Positions 1 through 13,189 are shown, numbered from the stretch's first letter. The stretch is 64,000 bases of DNA from Poa pratensis (GCA_947311845.1 CAMZMU010000111.1:17998737-18062736); one strand, 5' to 3'. Notes: generated by a model not told the origin, from the letters alone. Numbers and translations: made by a program.

Positions 1-73
1 GAAGGCCTCCTGGAATCCTGGCGAGTGTGGCTCGAAATCCATCAGAGGATCCGATGTGCTTTTTGCGGGTGAA

Positions 74-208
74 GCTGGCGTGTTGCCGTTTGTCGAGTGA
101 GCCGGCGAGTTGCCGTTTGCCGCCTGAGTCGGCGAGTTCTGGTTTGTCGATGCAGCCGGCGAGTTGCCGTTTGTAGATCCGATCGGCGAGTCGCCGTTTT
201 CCGATGGA
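74..208. repeat. 27-bp minisatellite, about five imperfect copies
   Basis: Five imperfect copies of a 27-bp unit built around GGCGAGTTGCCGTTTG. The unit is a multiple of three, so several frames stay open on both strands as 9-residue repeats, which explains the short ORFs here. It may come from the coding part of a mobile element; I cannot assign it. Confidence 0.7.
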
Positions 209-2762
209 ACCGAAGAAACCGCGAGTCCAGCACTATTCTTTCCCACAGACGGCGCCAATTGACAAGGTGTACCCTCATCAAATCCCATGGTTAAGGACCT
301 AGGGTTGAGATTATGGGGAGATAACGTGGTAGTACTGGTAGTTTCGTCGGCTGACAAGCAGAGGCAAAGATTTACCCAGGTTCAGGCCCCTCGGGTGGAG
401 GTAAAGACCCTACTTCTGCTTGTCTGGTATTGATTGTGGATTATGCGATTACAGGGGAGCTCCGGCGAGTTGATGATCTCGCAAGAGCTTTGGTGGTTCG
501 TGTATGGCTTGGCCTTAGATCGGCACCCCTCCCAGCCTTTAAATAGGCTGGGTCTCGGGAGTTTGTAACCGACCTAGTTTACACATAAGGAAAGTATAAA
601 CCGACTATGTCTATGTCTAAACTTGGAAGTTACTCCATCTTGTTGGGCCTCTCGTCTTGGGCTTCGAGTCGTATCTTTGCTAGTTGGGCTTTTAGTCATC
701 ACGTGCACCAGGTACCCTCACGATAGGGTACCCGAGATGTATATCCTTGTCAATGATATTTTATTTGTTCATATTTTCGTCAGGTTTGTCTATTGACTTG
801 GTATAGCTTAGTTAGGATAAAAATTGTGAGGAAAAACTAGCAAACAGTAATAATAGCTTTTATGATTCAACATTCGAGATTCAAAGTAGGTTGGGTGGCT
901 AGTGGAGACTGGTTCTACCCTCAGCTCACCAAGTATCATATCGCAAGTGTCGAGACACATACGATGACTCTGTCATCTTGGATCCTAGGGACTCCAGTCT
1001 TCACTTGAGTGGAGCATGTGCACGTGATGAACTGGAGGATGACCAGTCTTCACTTGAGTGGAGCATGTGCAAACATGTTCATAATTGCAATTAAAATGAC
1101 GCAAGTGATAGATCTACAGTAATGTACTAAACATTGCAAAACTTATACATCTATCCTCTCAACATGATTATACATACACAAATCACAACTCTTTCCTCTC
1201 AAAATTAACTAATTTGGTTTTCTATTACACTTAACAAAATTAAACATATAAAACTGTTCCTAAATTGTAAATTTCAGGTTTATCATTGCTCTTCCTACTT
1301 TAGGGAAGAAACCACTCCTATCTTTCTTTCTCTCAATATGCTGAAAGGTGAGAATGTCTTGTGGCGAGCAGCTCTTGGGTATTTGCTTCGTTCGTAAACA
1401 TTTCTATGTTGTTGCTTTCCAAATATTTGTACATTAAGTTTAAATACATATGCACTTAATCAACTAGTAGGACCTTAAATACTATGATATTTTATTATAA
1501 TAAAAATTCATTACTCAAGTGCCTATATTTTGAAATACTATAAAAGGATAAAACCACATGACACCGTAGATTAATGTGTGATATACAAATTAGTCATATT
1601 TTATGTATGAGTTCTAGTCCATTATTTTGCTTAAGTATCCTGGAAAATATCCTTAGCATACAAGAAATATTTTCTAGAGAATTCTAGACCGTACGCTTGC
1701 TTGTCTTAGATGCAAGCAAATAGGAAACTCTAGAGCATAAAATTGTTTTTGTTTATACTAGATGTACAAAAGTAAAATGTTTTTAAGTACACGGGGTTTG
1801 TTCAGAGATTTGTCCTCAATTATATGGTGGTTTATTTGTTCTTTCATGTTCAAGAGATCATACATCAGTGCTATATGTATGTGTGGTATCAAAATAATAT
1901 GTTTGTGCCAACACAAATGTAAACCACATTATATGATTTCAGTATCACTAGTCGGTCCTTTTTACCTGTTTATATGCATTATGCATAAATTGTATGACTC
2001 AGCCTAGAAAAGTTGATTCAGATGTGTCCCCATTAGTTTTTATAACTTGATGCAGAAAAATAGAAATGGCTCCATGTCTACGCAATTCACATTCGAACTG
2101 GTTAAATACCTTTGTGGAAGGTGGCTTTTGCAACTTACTGTGGAAAAGTAGGTTGAGAAAATTTGTTTGTCGGGTAGAGTGGGTTTTGAACAGACTCAAA
2201 ACACTTGAAGAACCAACTTTGATACCAATAAAAAATTATACTGGGGCCCTCGCACCACACTATTTTTTGTAAGAGAAAGATAAGGATATGTTAAGCCACT
2301 ATCAATCACAAGAAGGTGTGAGAGGTGTCTCAACCATGAAGAACAATCTCATCATCTGATCAGTTATCATTCGGAGTGAGGTGTGCATCTTCTCATCTTG
2401 GAGGACCCAAAGGCATCTAGCCATCTTACTCTTGTGAGTAGCAACAAGATACAAAGACTCAAAGAGCAGGCTAGAGACATTGCCATCCCTTGGTGTTGTG
2501 ATTTGTGAAATTCCAGCAGTTCGAATCGAGGATCTTGCGATCCACTTACCTTACTCAACACCTTTATACTTCACAAAATTTGACCATAAATTGCACCTTT
2601 TTTTAGGAAAAAGCTTGCACTTTTTTTGTTGTTGCTGAACAACCCGCTTTGTCTTTGACTCTCACTATATCTTAGTCTAAATAAGCATGACTTACGCTGA
2701 CCGATCCGAGAACTGACCTTTTAAAAAAAAAACCAAGAACTGACTTTTCTTGTCATAGGATC
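209..2762. other. Intergenic repeat debris, no gene recognised
   Basis: The part at about 290-730 resembles a retroelement or CACTA remnant: it has a promoter-like TTTAAATAGG at about 539 and the GC-rich phrase ACCCAGGTTCAGGCCCC seen in many Triticeae repeats. That resemblance is from memory. The rest, about 740-2762, is AT-rich, with only short ORFs lacking recognisable motifs. A 29-bp direct repeat (CCAGTCTTCACTTGAGTGG...) occurs at 994-1022 and 1043-1071. Confidence 0.5.
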
Positions 2763-2928
2763 TGTTAGAGTATAGGATTAGGACTCCTAAAGTCGGTTGT
2801 TCTAGGTTTCCTAATAGGACTCATAGTCGGTTTGTAATACCTAGCATAAGTCGGTTTGAACCAATATATAAAGCCATGTACGCTGCACCAAATCAATCAA
2901 TGAAACAATAGTTCTATTCAATCTTTCA
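2763..2928 (+). repeat. 5' LTR of the small Copia-type element
   Basis: Starts TGTTAGAG and ends CTTTCA. It contains a TATA-like ATATATAAAG near 2870. It matches 3976-4140 except for one A/T substitution and one G-run indel. Confidence 0.88.
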
Positions 2929-3975
2929 TGGTATCAGAGCGGCGAGATCCTTGACCTAGCCGCCACCCACGCTTCCGCCGCGCCGCCCCCGGGGAGATCA
3001 TCTCCGCCGGGGGCAACGCAATTAGTAGATTAGATCGTCGAAATTTTCTCGCCGGCCACTTGACCGGCGTTTCTTCTTCTTTCGCCGATCATAGATCGGA
3101 TTGCGTCGCCCGCCGCCTGTCGTCCTCGTGCGTCTCTACTACAACACGTCGTCGACTCCTCTCCGGCAACTACTCGTCATCGACCGTGTGAAGGACACCG
3201 TACACGGCGCCCCACACGCCGTCGCCGCCTGCAACCTCCACATCGCCACCACGCCGGGTCGTCTTCGACAACATCGACGGGACAAGCTCGTCCCCAAGTA
3301 CGCGCCTCGCCGTCAACACAAGGGCTGCACTAACAACGTTCGTGGTCATCATCGCCGACAAGTTCTACACCAACAACGCATCGGCATCTTCTTCCTCTAC
3401 ATCGCCGAAAACAATCTACGCCAACAACGTCCCGGCATCTACTACTTCTACTCCAACAAACGTCTTCAACAACCACCACGCCGTCTTCGTCCACCGCAAC
3501 CGAGCCGCCAGAGTTGCAGTCTATTTTATTTTACACAATTTTTTTTCCATCCTTTTCGTCTACTCCGGCAACAAACGGCGGAAATCAGCGCTACGCACCG
3601 ACCGAATTCGGAGATCTTCTCTGCTTCTTCATCCGGCTCTGGCTCGCAAGGTTCATGGTGATCCCTGTCTTCGCATGTCCGGCACTGGCAACGCCGGCGC
3701 GTGCCTTCGTCCCCGACGCGCTCCCGAGTCTGGCAAGCTCGGCAAGGCGTGCCGCCTACCTCGTCTACACCAACTCCAGCAAAAAGTCTACCTCTACTAC
3801 CCAACAACGGCAACATCGACCACGACTACAACGCCCACGACTCGGCTACATCGACATCGGCATCAAGGGCTATCATCTCGGCGTCCTCTCCAGTTCGCGA
3901 CTTCGGATTGTGCTCCACTCAGACCGTCCGCGACGCTCCAGCTGTTCGCGTCACTACCGATCCGACTGCGGGGGA

Positions 3976-4140
3976 TGTTAGAGTATAGGATTAGGACTCC
4001 TAAAGTCGGTTGTTCTAGGTTTCCTAATAGGACTCATAGTCGTTTGTAATACCTAGCATAAGTCGGTTTGTACCAATATATAAAGCCATGTACGCTGCAC
4101 CAAATCAATCAATGAAACAATAGTTCTATTCAATCTTTCA
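3976..4140 (+). repeat. 3' LTR of the small Copia-type element
   Basis: Copy of 2763-2928. It ends 432 bp before the OEP64-type start codon, so its TATA-like ATATATAAAG near 4080 points at that gene. Confidence 0.88.
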
Positions 4141-4572
4141 TGATCAAAACCAGAAATCGTTTGGGGCATCAAGCTAGTACGGTGAGAGAGAAATCATTCG
4201 ACTGTGGGCCACAAGAGCCTACTGCTCTTTCTCGTGCGGCCTTTATTACACGTACAAAGGCTCGTTCACCGGACCAGTAACATTTCCCAGGCCAAGCCCA
4301 CCACAGACCCACCGGATTGAACCGCCCACCTGGCCCCACCATCAACTTGTCAAACAAGCAGAAGACCCATCTTTTCCGTGCGACTGACATAAGGCCCCAC
4401 ATAACCACTTTAAGAATCCCATTTTAAGCTCACCACAGCCCAGAAAAAAAAAAGCACAAAAATCATTTCTTTCTTCTTCCCCACTCCGCGCTGATTCTCG
4501 AGCAGAGAACTCTGCAAGCCTAAACCCCTCCTAGAACCTAATCCCCTCTCCGCCTCCGCCTCCGCCTCGCCC
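4141..4572 (+). promoter_or_regulatory. Promoter and 5' UTR region of the OEP64-type gene
   Basis: This is the only unique sequence between the Copia-type element and the ATG. The last 100 bp are pyrimidine-rich (CTCCGCCTCCGCC triplets), typical of grass 5' UTRs. No clear TATA box is visible; a TATA-less promoter is possible. Confidence 0.5.
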
Positions 4573-7500
4573 ATGGACTCCACGGCGCGATCGGGCGGCG
4601 GCGGCCTCACGGCGTACTCCAACCCCCGCGCCTGGATCGTCGCGGGCGTCGCCGTCGCCGGGGTCATCGTCCTCGCGGAGGCCGCGCGGCGCCGCCGGAG
4701 GTGGCTGCGCGGCAGGCCCACCACTCCGCCCCCCGACTTCGGAGCCTTCTGCGACAGCCTCGACCTCTCCCCGCCGCCGCAGGCGCCTCCCCCCGCCGCG
4801 CGCCAGCAGTTCTCGGACCTCACCTTCGCGGTCAGCGACAAGTGAGCCTCTTCAAGCTTCCCAGCTCCGCGCCGTTGTCCGGCGGGATCACGGGTGGTTC
4901 TGATCCGTTTTGTTGTCTTTTCAGCTTCGAGATCGAGGGCTATGTTGCTGGCTTTGGGAACCCGGACTGGAAGAGCACGCACGCGACAGCGAGCCGCACG
5001 GCGGCGGCCGTCACCACTCTCCTGAAGCAGGGGGCTACCTGCGTCGGCAGGACAGTCATGGATGAGCTCGGAGTTGGGTTCGTACCTTTTTATCTGCTCA
5101 TCCATTTGCTTGATTGGAATGATTTCTACTGTTCAGACTTCAGAGTTATTGGTGGCAGATTACTGGTAGTCGTTGTGGCCATTTTAGAGACCTATAGATG
5201 TGAGCTTATGCTGTATATATGATTTCGAAACTGGAAGGGGAAGGTCAATAGATTGTTAAGTGTGTAACATCATCGCCTCAAAGAACATCCTGCCCCGAGC
5301 AGAAATCTAAAAAATAAAAGGCTGATCTGTTCTGTCCCCTGCCCTGTTTCTTATTTTTACTAAAAGGTAAATGATTCGATAATGGAAACACAGTTCAGAG
5401 TTTATGTGTTATGCAGAGTATCCCCTCTGCATTAATTCAAGAAGAGAACTAATCGCTGATTTTTGCTGCATGCTCAGGCAATTCCCCTGTGGCATTCGAA
5501 ATGCAATGTCTTGTAATAATACAACTCATGCATTTTCCGATCCTTGCAAGTCCTTGTATTTATATAGGATTTTGCAGACATTGATATACATGTAGCTGTT
5601 TTACATAGTCTGCTGGCTCGGGTGACTTTTGCAGATAACGTTGAGGCGCTAAAGCAGATTGTTTGGTTTAAAAAACTTAACACGTTTCTTTTAGTAGCAA
5701 AGGCAAGCCATTGTTTTTAACTTGTGGTTTGCTTGTTTAAGTCTGTATATTTGGAAACTGATAGGAAGTAAATGGGACTCAAGGAGGATGCACATAACTT
5801 GCTCAAACTTTGTGGCGCCGTCTTTAGCTGTTGATTGAACATTGTACTGTTGGAGTAGGTGTGTGATTGCAGTAAAAATGGTGCACAAGGATGCAAGATA
5901 GATTCATTGTGACAGGCCAAACCATGTGTACATTTGGTTGATGGCCAGCTCATGGTAGCAAAGTTGCTTAAATGTTAGGGGGTCTCTCCTCACTTGACTG
6001 TTTGAGTCATAGTAAACCATGTTTAATTTTTTGCATAAGTTTTGCATCACCTACAACATCCCTTGAGACTCCAGTATGTTACAGAGCTAGCTTTTTTTCT
6101 AGCCATTCAGTTCAGATGGACAAGCATATGCATAAATAAAACAAGATTTTTTTGTCATTTAATCATTAGCAAGCCTCAGGTTCTAACTGAAACTTGTCAG
6201 ACGTCTATCTATAGGAGTTCTGCATTAGATTGATGAAGAATTCTGACACTAATTGTTTAACCTGTTTTTACAGTGTTACTGGAGAAAATTTACACTGTGG
6301 AACACCAATTAACCCAGCATCTCCATCAGTTGTCCCTGGAGGGTCATGCAGTGGCTCTGCTGTCGCAGTTTCTGCACAGCTTGTCGACTTTGCTCTTGGT
6401 ATTTTTTTTAAAGACTTGGCACTCAAATACGATTTGCTCAATCTGTACTTTTACTTATCAATGTAATGGAGCAATTTCCGTGATATGCTTTTGACCTTTT
6501 GTTGCTTCAAAAGCACGTAATCTTCATATGTGATAATTGCCTTGGCATCTGTTGTTATAGTACCCAATTGTGTTTATCTAGTTTTCTTCTTCACATTTAT
6601 TCTAAATTTTTTTTGTGACTCTTCCACTACAGATTGCATCTGGTTTAATTCCTCATCAGGATACGAGTATACGCATAGCAAAATATATATGCATATGTCA
6701 TTTGACCAAGTCGTTTAGATATTTCTGTGATTAGAATTATAACCCCAATCTTTAACCTTGTGTGCTCAGTGTGGGTGTGGTTACTGTAAGAACAATTTCT
6801 CCTACCCTAGCTAATCATATAATGATTTTGTTGAGTGCCAAAACCGGGTTAACAATATTTTGTTGGATTACATAATGGGTTCTTGAATAATTGGCCGTGT
6901 CCTTACACTTCTTTCTTACGGGTGTGTCCTTACACTCTGTCTATGGTACTTTGAGTCTTTGACCAATGATTAGTCCAACTACCATGTGAATTATTTGATA
7001 CAAAATCTATATCATTAAAAAGTGTTTTTAATACGAATCCAACGATGTCAATTTTCTTTCGTGTTATCAACATATTGTTTTTTTTGCGGGGGTTATCAAC
7101 ATATTGTTGATCAAAGATAAATCTTTGGAAACGTGCGCACATTATAAAATATTTGAGTGATTACTTGTCCAGAATCCACCCTCTTGATGGTAAATCAGAC
7201 ACTTATTGGCTTGTACATTGCTTATGTTTAGTCCTTTCATCTTTGTGATTCACTTCTATCTTATGTCTTTTATTTTTCATGCACGGTAATACTTTTTACG
7301 TGCATGATTATTATAGTAATTGTTCAACTGCTATATAATTTCTTCTTGTCTCCATGGATAAGTTCTTGATGCATATTGAGCTTTGTTATGAACTTATTAT
7401 GTATGTTTGGCTCATTTATATATTCATTTATATTTCCACATGCAAACTGACCTTATAAACACCTGAAACTCTTTTAGGTACTGATACAACTGGTGATTTG

Positions 7501-10500
7501 AGAATTCCAGCATCTTTCTGTGGTGTACTTTGTTTTCGGCCTTCTCATGGAGTTGTGTCTACTCTTGGGACCTTAGCAAATTCACAAAGTCTAGACACCA
7601 TTGGTAATTTCTTACCCTTATTAATTATTTATGTTTTCATGTTTATTCCTTATTATTGTGACAAGCATATCCGTGTGTCCTATAGCAAAAGTTGTCCCCA
7701 TATAACATAGTACTCTACTGAAAACACAAGGATCGCCTGAAGGCACTGCTGTAATATATGTAACCAAACAACTGATATGTTTATAAACTAATGAAAATCA
7801 TTCTGATTCAAACCTCCTTGTTTCACGTTGTCTGTTTTGCATGAGAATAGAACACCAATAAGTTTTGGGGCTCTCAAACTATAACTGATAGAGAGAGTTG
7901 TTCTCGTAATTAATTCTACATCTTTACAGAGTATCATAGTATGACTACAGATTAGAAGACCAGCCTTCACTCAGAGCTAGTATGCCTTTTATTGCTCTCA
8001 AGTGGCAGCACACTTTGTTTTTCTCTATTGCATATCCATGTCCACTGTTTCTTACTTGACTGGCTTTCTGATCCTTGTTAGGATGGCTTGCAAGAGATCC
8101 GCATATTCTGCATCGTGTTGGAGATGCTCTGTTACCTGCTGCTGCAGGCGGACTTAAGGGAAAAAGGCAGTTGGTTTTTGCTGATGATTGCTTTGAGTTG
8201 CTAAAGGTTCCCAACCAAAAAACCGTGCATGTCATAGAAAGTGCTATCGATACATTACCTGGATGTAAGTCATACCGATGTCTCTATTTCTTGAATACAT
8301 CTGTTATTAGGTTTATATATTTATGCAACCAGATGTGAGACATTCAACTCCACATTTATCTTGCAGACCAGCCACCTAAGCACATCAATATTGGCCAGTA
8401 TATTATTTCAAATGTTCCTACCCTGAAGGAGTTCTGTGAACCTTCTACAAAGCTGCAAGAAGGAAATTCAGCCTTGAAAGCTCTCTGCACGGTTATGCTG
8501 TTATTACAGAGGTTTGTTTTCAATAATTCTTGGTACCCCTAGAATCAACTGATGAAATCCCAAATTGTTCTTCCTGTAAAACTATAAAAACAAGTACACT
8601 GAGTAGGGACCTTGAAGGCTTAAACATTTGTTATCAGAAGCTGGATTACTGTAGTGCTAGCAATGGTGTATTTTTGTGGCATTATAAAGTTTGTTCTCTC
8701 ACTGACCATACTGGTATCCTCTTTGTGCCCTCAATTAACGAGTAAAGAGTTCAAAATTTCCTATTTCTTTATGAAAGAAGCGCTAGTTTACCGGTTTATC
8801 CCGTAATAAATGAGTCGGCCATCGGTGGCGAGTTAGTCATGACCACCATGTCAGGTAGTTAAAGTGTACCTTATGCATTCAATAGTTGGTTGTGAGATCC
8901 TACTTCCTAATAAGAATAGTGTCCATGAGGTACCTTAGTTTGTGAACCCATTTCTGCTGGCTTGCTGATCTAGATCTACTGATGTGGACCTTAGCCCTGT
9001 CATGATTAATTCTGCGAGATTAACAGCAAACCTTTTGTTGCTGTTATGTGGACCGCTCCATTTTGCATAAGCTATGCCTAGATATCGCTTTCCATTTATC
9101 GAAAAAAAAGATATCACTTTCCAGCAAGCAGCTGTTTTTTTGGGGGTTTTGATGGATACATGCACAGTGTTCAATGGTTCAATGCAGTAAAATCAGATTA
9201 TTCTTGTTTGCAATCTAGTTTTCTTTTCGTAGTTTTTTTTTGCTTAATTGCTTATGAACATGTAGTTTGACATGAACTCATGAACTTGAAATTTATATTT
9301 CAATCAACTGTTCAGGTACGAATTCAAAGCAAACCACGAGGACTGGGTTAACACTGTAAAACCCAAGCTTGGCCTTGAAATCTCTACTCGTGTACTGCAA
9401 GCTGTAAATTTCACAGACGATAACATCAAAACTTTGTACGTTGTACGCACTGAATGGCGATCTGCACTCAAGAATCTTCTAAAGGTTTTCTGCCACTTGA
9501 CTTCTTAGTTATGACTTGAGACTGTTTGACTACTTTCTTAGTTTGACTATATTTTACTAGTTCTCATATCTCATAGTTGCAATACAGGTTGCCAGCTATG
9601 CTGATTTTATGGGCTCCTTTGTTATAAGCAGCTAACTGTAGCGAAAGTGCAAATGGCACCCGACGATTTTTTTTTCATTGAGATTTTGCACAGTGGTAGA
9701 TCTCAACATTATCTAAACCTAGGATTTTTTTTCGTATTTTTTAAACATAAAAATTTTGGTTTTGAATTTTTAAAAACCGAGCTCCATGGAGCTTGGCCTC
9801 CAAAATGTCGCACTCCTAACTGTAGTAATTTGCTACTGTGAGAGTTATTTTGGTACTCGGTCAACCAGGCACTAGCTCTTGGTGGAATTGTTCAATCAAG
9901 AACAACTCAAGACACCAGTCACTCCGGGAAGAGGAGTCAAACCCTTGTGGGCGGGATGGCGCTAGTGCACCCCACCAACCAAGCGCCACTCGGTTCAAAC
10001 TTTAAAATAACATGTTCTTACATGGACTGGATTATGTGAAGAAGGATCTGATAGGGAATCTTTCTATGCATTCCATTACATCCACCCTATGTTAGATTGG
10101 AAAATGGAAACACTGGAATTCTGCATGAGATGTTATATCCATTTCTTCGAATAATGAAGTACAGTACTAAATTTTTAGCATGCGACGCCATTTATCACAC
10201 ATTGTGTCGCCATAAGTGTTCGTGGTAAATTTAATCCAACATGTTTCCCTTCCAAAAGTTTGCAATTTGCCTGAACTAACTGTTAATGAATTTTTCCACT
10301 TATTTTCGTTCACGTGTTGCCATTTAGGATACTGGAATTTTAGTTCTGCCAACCATGGCTGGATATCCGTTGAAAAGAAACTCCAGGCAGAGACTAACAT
10401 CTGAATTTGAAGATAAAATGTACGAATTTGTCAGCATTGCTGCACTTTCAGGCTGTTGCCAGGTAGTTCATTTAACTGCTTTCAGGTAGTTATTTTTTTC

Positions 10501-12493
10501 CTACAAAATTTACAACTAATTCATTACCCCTTCACTTTTGTAGGCCGCTGTTCCCTTGGGAGTCACAATGATCATCCTATATCGCTTTCATTTGTAGCAG
10601 CTCACGGATCAGACAAGTTCCTTCTCCGTGCTATCGTGGATATGTATTGTACCATTCAAGAACAAGTAGTTTCGGCATCCAAGTTGGCACTCCCTCCAGT
10701 AATCAATCGTGATGTTGATGCATCAGAGCTGTTGAAAGAAAAGGTATGTTTCTTCATTTGTAGCATCATATGGATGAGACGAATTCATTCTTCATGCTAC
10801 CTTGGATATGTATTTTTTCCATCCAAGGACGCGTAATTTGGCATCCAGTTGGCACTCTCACCAGTAACCAGAGGTGATGTTGATGCGTCATAGCTGTTAT
10901 AATGGTTTATTTTTGGAACGCTATGTTGACATTTGGTTACTAAGGGTGTCTGGGGAGGAAAATTTTGTTGGGTGGTGAAGATTCCATAGGAACCGATTTG
11001 TATATCAGCTCCTTTTTGACAATGACACCTTCTTGCTAGTGCTTGTTGGAAATAATCAAGGTTTATGTGGTAGTTATGGATAGTTGAGTCAGCCAGTGTA
11101 AGAATGTGTTAGTTGTGCCTGTTTCCTCTCTAATCCTACAGACTGGTTTCGGTAAATAGTGAGTCCAGATAGTTTTTCTCCTGTATCCGAGTGTGTGTCT
11201 GTAACCATGAGAAATATAAATACATAAGAAGAGGATGCAATGACTACCGAACACTGGAAAAAAACAAAAGAAAATTCTTGCTTTCGTGTGTTCAATCTTG
11301 GGTAAACCTCAAGAGTCCTGATGTTAAAAGTTGACCACTCTGTTGTTCTAGGCTGATTGCAAACTTAATATTACATTCTAACTTCAAGTCTCTCCCTCTC
11401 TCTCAGAATGTTTTTCGTTTTCCCTTTTTACTCCGGCAAATAAAAATTGAATACAACAATTAATGGTAGGTCTTTCCTCTGAAAATCATGTTTTTTTGGC
11501 TTTCCCTGTTTATGCCAAGAATAAAAATTTAGTACAAAAAATAATGGTGGTTCCTCTGAAAATCATATTTTTTTGGGGATTTCCCTTTATATGCCAAGAA
11601 TATTTTTATTTTTAAGAATAACGGTTTGAATGTTTTCCCTGAAAATTTGTGTATGCTAATTACGAGACCTCCCTCCGGCTATATTATTTTAGAACTTCTT
11701 TCCTGGTTATGGTAGGTCCTTGAGCTGCCACCAGGTTAGATCAATTGATTTTATTTCATGTTCATAGTTTGGGCCATGTACATATTTGTTTCTGTTTACT
11801 TAACAGGGAAATAACTCATTCAAAAGAAAAGAATGGAGCAAGGCGATTGGATTCTATTCTGAAGCAATCAAATTGAATGGCACAAATGCGACATACTATT
11901 GCAACAGAGCAGCTGCTTATCTGGAACTTGGCCGGTATACCATCATTTGCTTTGACCACAATTGTCTGTAATCAGCACTTTTCTCAAGCTATGGATATTG
12001 AATCTTATGCAGTTTCAAGCAAGCTGAAGCGGATTGCGACCAGGCCTTACTGTTGGATAAAAAGGTAAGGGATTTTTTTGCTAGTCTCTCTGCCCCTTCT
12101 CCATCGTTACATATCATTACCGTCTTCTGCTGTTATGGCATCATAAAAAGTTCATTATCCTTCTCTTTTTATGTTGTTGCCTTAGAATGTCAAAGCGTTT
12201 CTACGACGAGGTACTGCAAAAGAAGGGGTTTTGAATCACCAAGAAGCTCTCCAAGGTTCGGCAATTTTCTTGCATGGAGTTACTTGTTACTAATATATCT
12301 AAATGAAAACGTGGACCTTTCCTTATATTTTTGCTGTGTAGTGTATTCACTTTTCTCAGTTATTTCAGATAATCCTCTCCAAAGAGATAAATCTCGTTTG
12401 TTGTGTGCAGATTTCAGGCATGCTTTAGCCCTGGAGCCGCAGAACAAAGCAGCCCTTTCAGCAGAGAGAAGAATACAGAAGCATCTCAGGTGA
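4573..12493 (+). CDS. OEP64: OEP64/TOC64/OM64-type outer-envelope chaperone receptor, frameshifted in exon 9
   Basis: Thirteen GT-AG exons join in phase: 4573-4841, 4925-5077, 6274-6398, 7478-7603, 8082-8264, 8367-8511, 9316-9484, 10328-10462, 10544-10743, 11807-11934, 12013-12064, 12186-12255, 12411-12493. Residues about 16-35 form an N-terminal membrane anchor, followed by an amidase-like domain and a C-terminal TPR block (from about residue 502). Known members sit in the chloroplast or mitochondrial outer membrane and bind Hsp90/Hsp70-delivered preproteins through the TPR. The amidase catalytic positions are changed (R132, C166, D189), so it is presumably not an enzyme. Exon 9 is 200 nt where 201 is needed: the frame breaks near 10560 and a stop follows at 10595-10597, giving about 452 residues without the TPR. 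The in-phase length would be about 612 residues, normal for the family. The chosen ATG (CGCCCATGG) precedes the anchor. Confidence 0.9.
5078..6273 (+). other. Intron 2 of the OEP64-type gene
   Basis: About 1.2 kb, T-rich, ending TTTTTACAG. No mobile element with recognisable termini was seen. The other long introns (6399-7477, 7604-8081, 8512-9315, 9485-10327, 10744-11806) are similarly AT-rich. 9640-9840 contains a poly-T-rich patch with CTCCATGGAG that may be an old MITE, but its ends are not definable. Confidence 0.6.
11405..11645. repeat. Imperfect tandem repeat in OEP64 intron 9
   Basis: About three degenerate copies of an 75-80-bp AT-rich unit containing TATGCCAAGAATAAAAATT and TTCCTCTGAAAATCAT. 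The copies differ by small indels. No coding content. Confidence 0.55.
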
Positions 12494-13189
12494 ACGAGGG
12501 AGGAGCTCGAATCTCTAACCTGTGAATTTCGGGAAGAAGCTGAAGGCAGTTTTGGTCAAACTACTTGTAAAGGAAGCCCCTCTGCTCGGCGAGAGAAGAA
12601 TTGTTCATGAGCCATTGGTCACGAACCTTCTCTAGTTTGCCGTCATTCTCACCCATAATTTGAAATTTTGGCATGGAATTCTTGAGGATATATTGTTAGG
12701 GGGCTTAGGGTCAGTTGTTGTCGCAAGAAACATTCCAACTAGAACTGTTTGGTTGAGGTTGTAAAACTTGCTTCGTACTATCCAAGAGAGCGAAGTGCAC
12801 TGGCGGTACATCTGTCCAGTGTGCTCACTTTGGCCGCTTCTTTTGGGCTTATAAGCAGCTTCTAGGTCCACAGAACATGAAGCAAAAATTTCCTGACAGT
12901 TGGCATGAAGCAAATTATCTGGAAACATAGTTTCGTTCGGGAACAAATGACATAGTACTTCAGATGTAATCAAATTTCAGTTATGGCCCAAATAATATTT
13001 GCTCTACAGAACCTGAATGCAGCACGGGAGGGCCTCACGTAACTGTCGGAAGTCATGAGCTACCCAATCGGACGGACGAAGCAACTCACATCGTACGGTA
13101 CGGGACTAGCTAGTCCGATGAAAGCAAAGCTCATGATCTCTAGTAGAGTAGCATCTACCTACAATACCGACGTCCCTTGTACGAGAAAG
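12494..13189. other. 3' UTR of OEP64-type gene and promoter of ferroportin gene
   Basis: Nearly 700 bp separates two genes on the same strand. I see no ORF of interest and no transposon termini. The ferroportin promoter must lie here; no clear TATA box was identified. Confidence 0.5.

Larger units (their letters stand above)
2763..4140 (+). mobile_element. Complete small non-autonomous Copia-type LTR retrotransposon
   Basis: Two near-identical LTRs (2763-2928 and 3976-4140), each TG...CA, bound a roughly 1-kb interior. Directly after the 5' LTR is TGGTATCAGAGC (2929-2940), the classic initiator-tRNA-Met primer binding site of Copia elements. A purine tract GCGGGGGA precedes the 3' LTR. The flanks GGATC (2758-2762) and TGATC (4141-4145) fit a 5-bp TSD with one change. 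The LTRs differ by one substitution and one single-G indel, so the insertion is recent. The interior is rich in CAACAA/ACG triplets and has long ORFs without gag, protease, integrase or RT motifs, so it must rely on enzymes supplied in trans. At 1.38 kb it is larger than a typical TRIM. Confidence 0.88.

Noticed and set aside
3101..4049. Long plus ORFs (186 and 235 residues) inside the Copia-type element
   Set aside because: Low-complexity CAACAA/ACG sequence, open in overlapping frames, with no retroelement domain; the second runs into the 3' LTR.
4410..5105. 231-residue minus ORF over OEP64 exons 1-2
   Set aside because: Shadow of the GC-rich first exons; the plus strand gives the conserved protein with proper splice sites.
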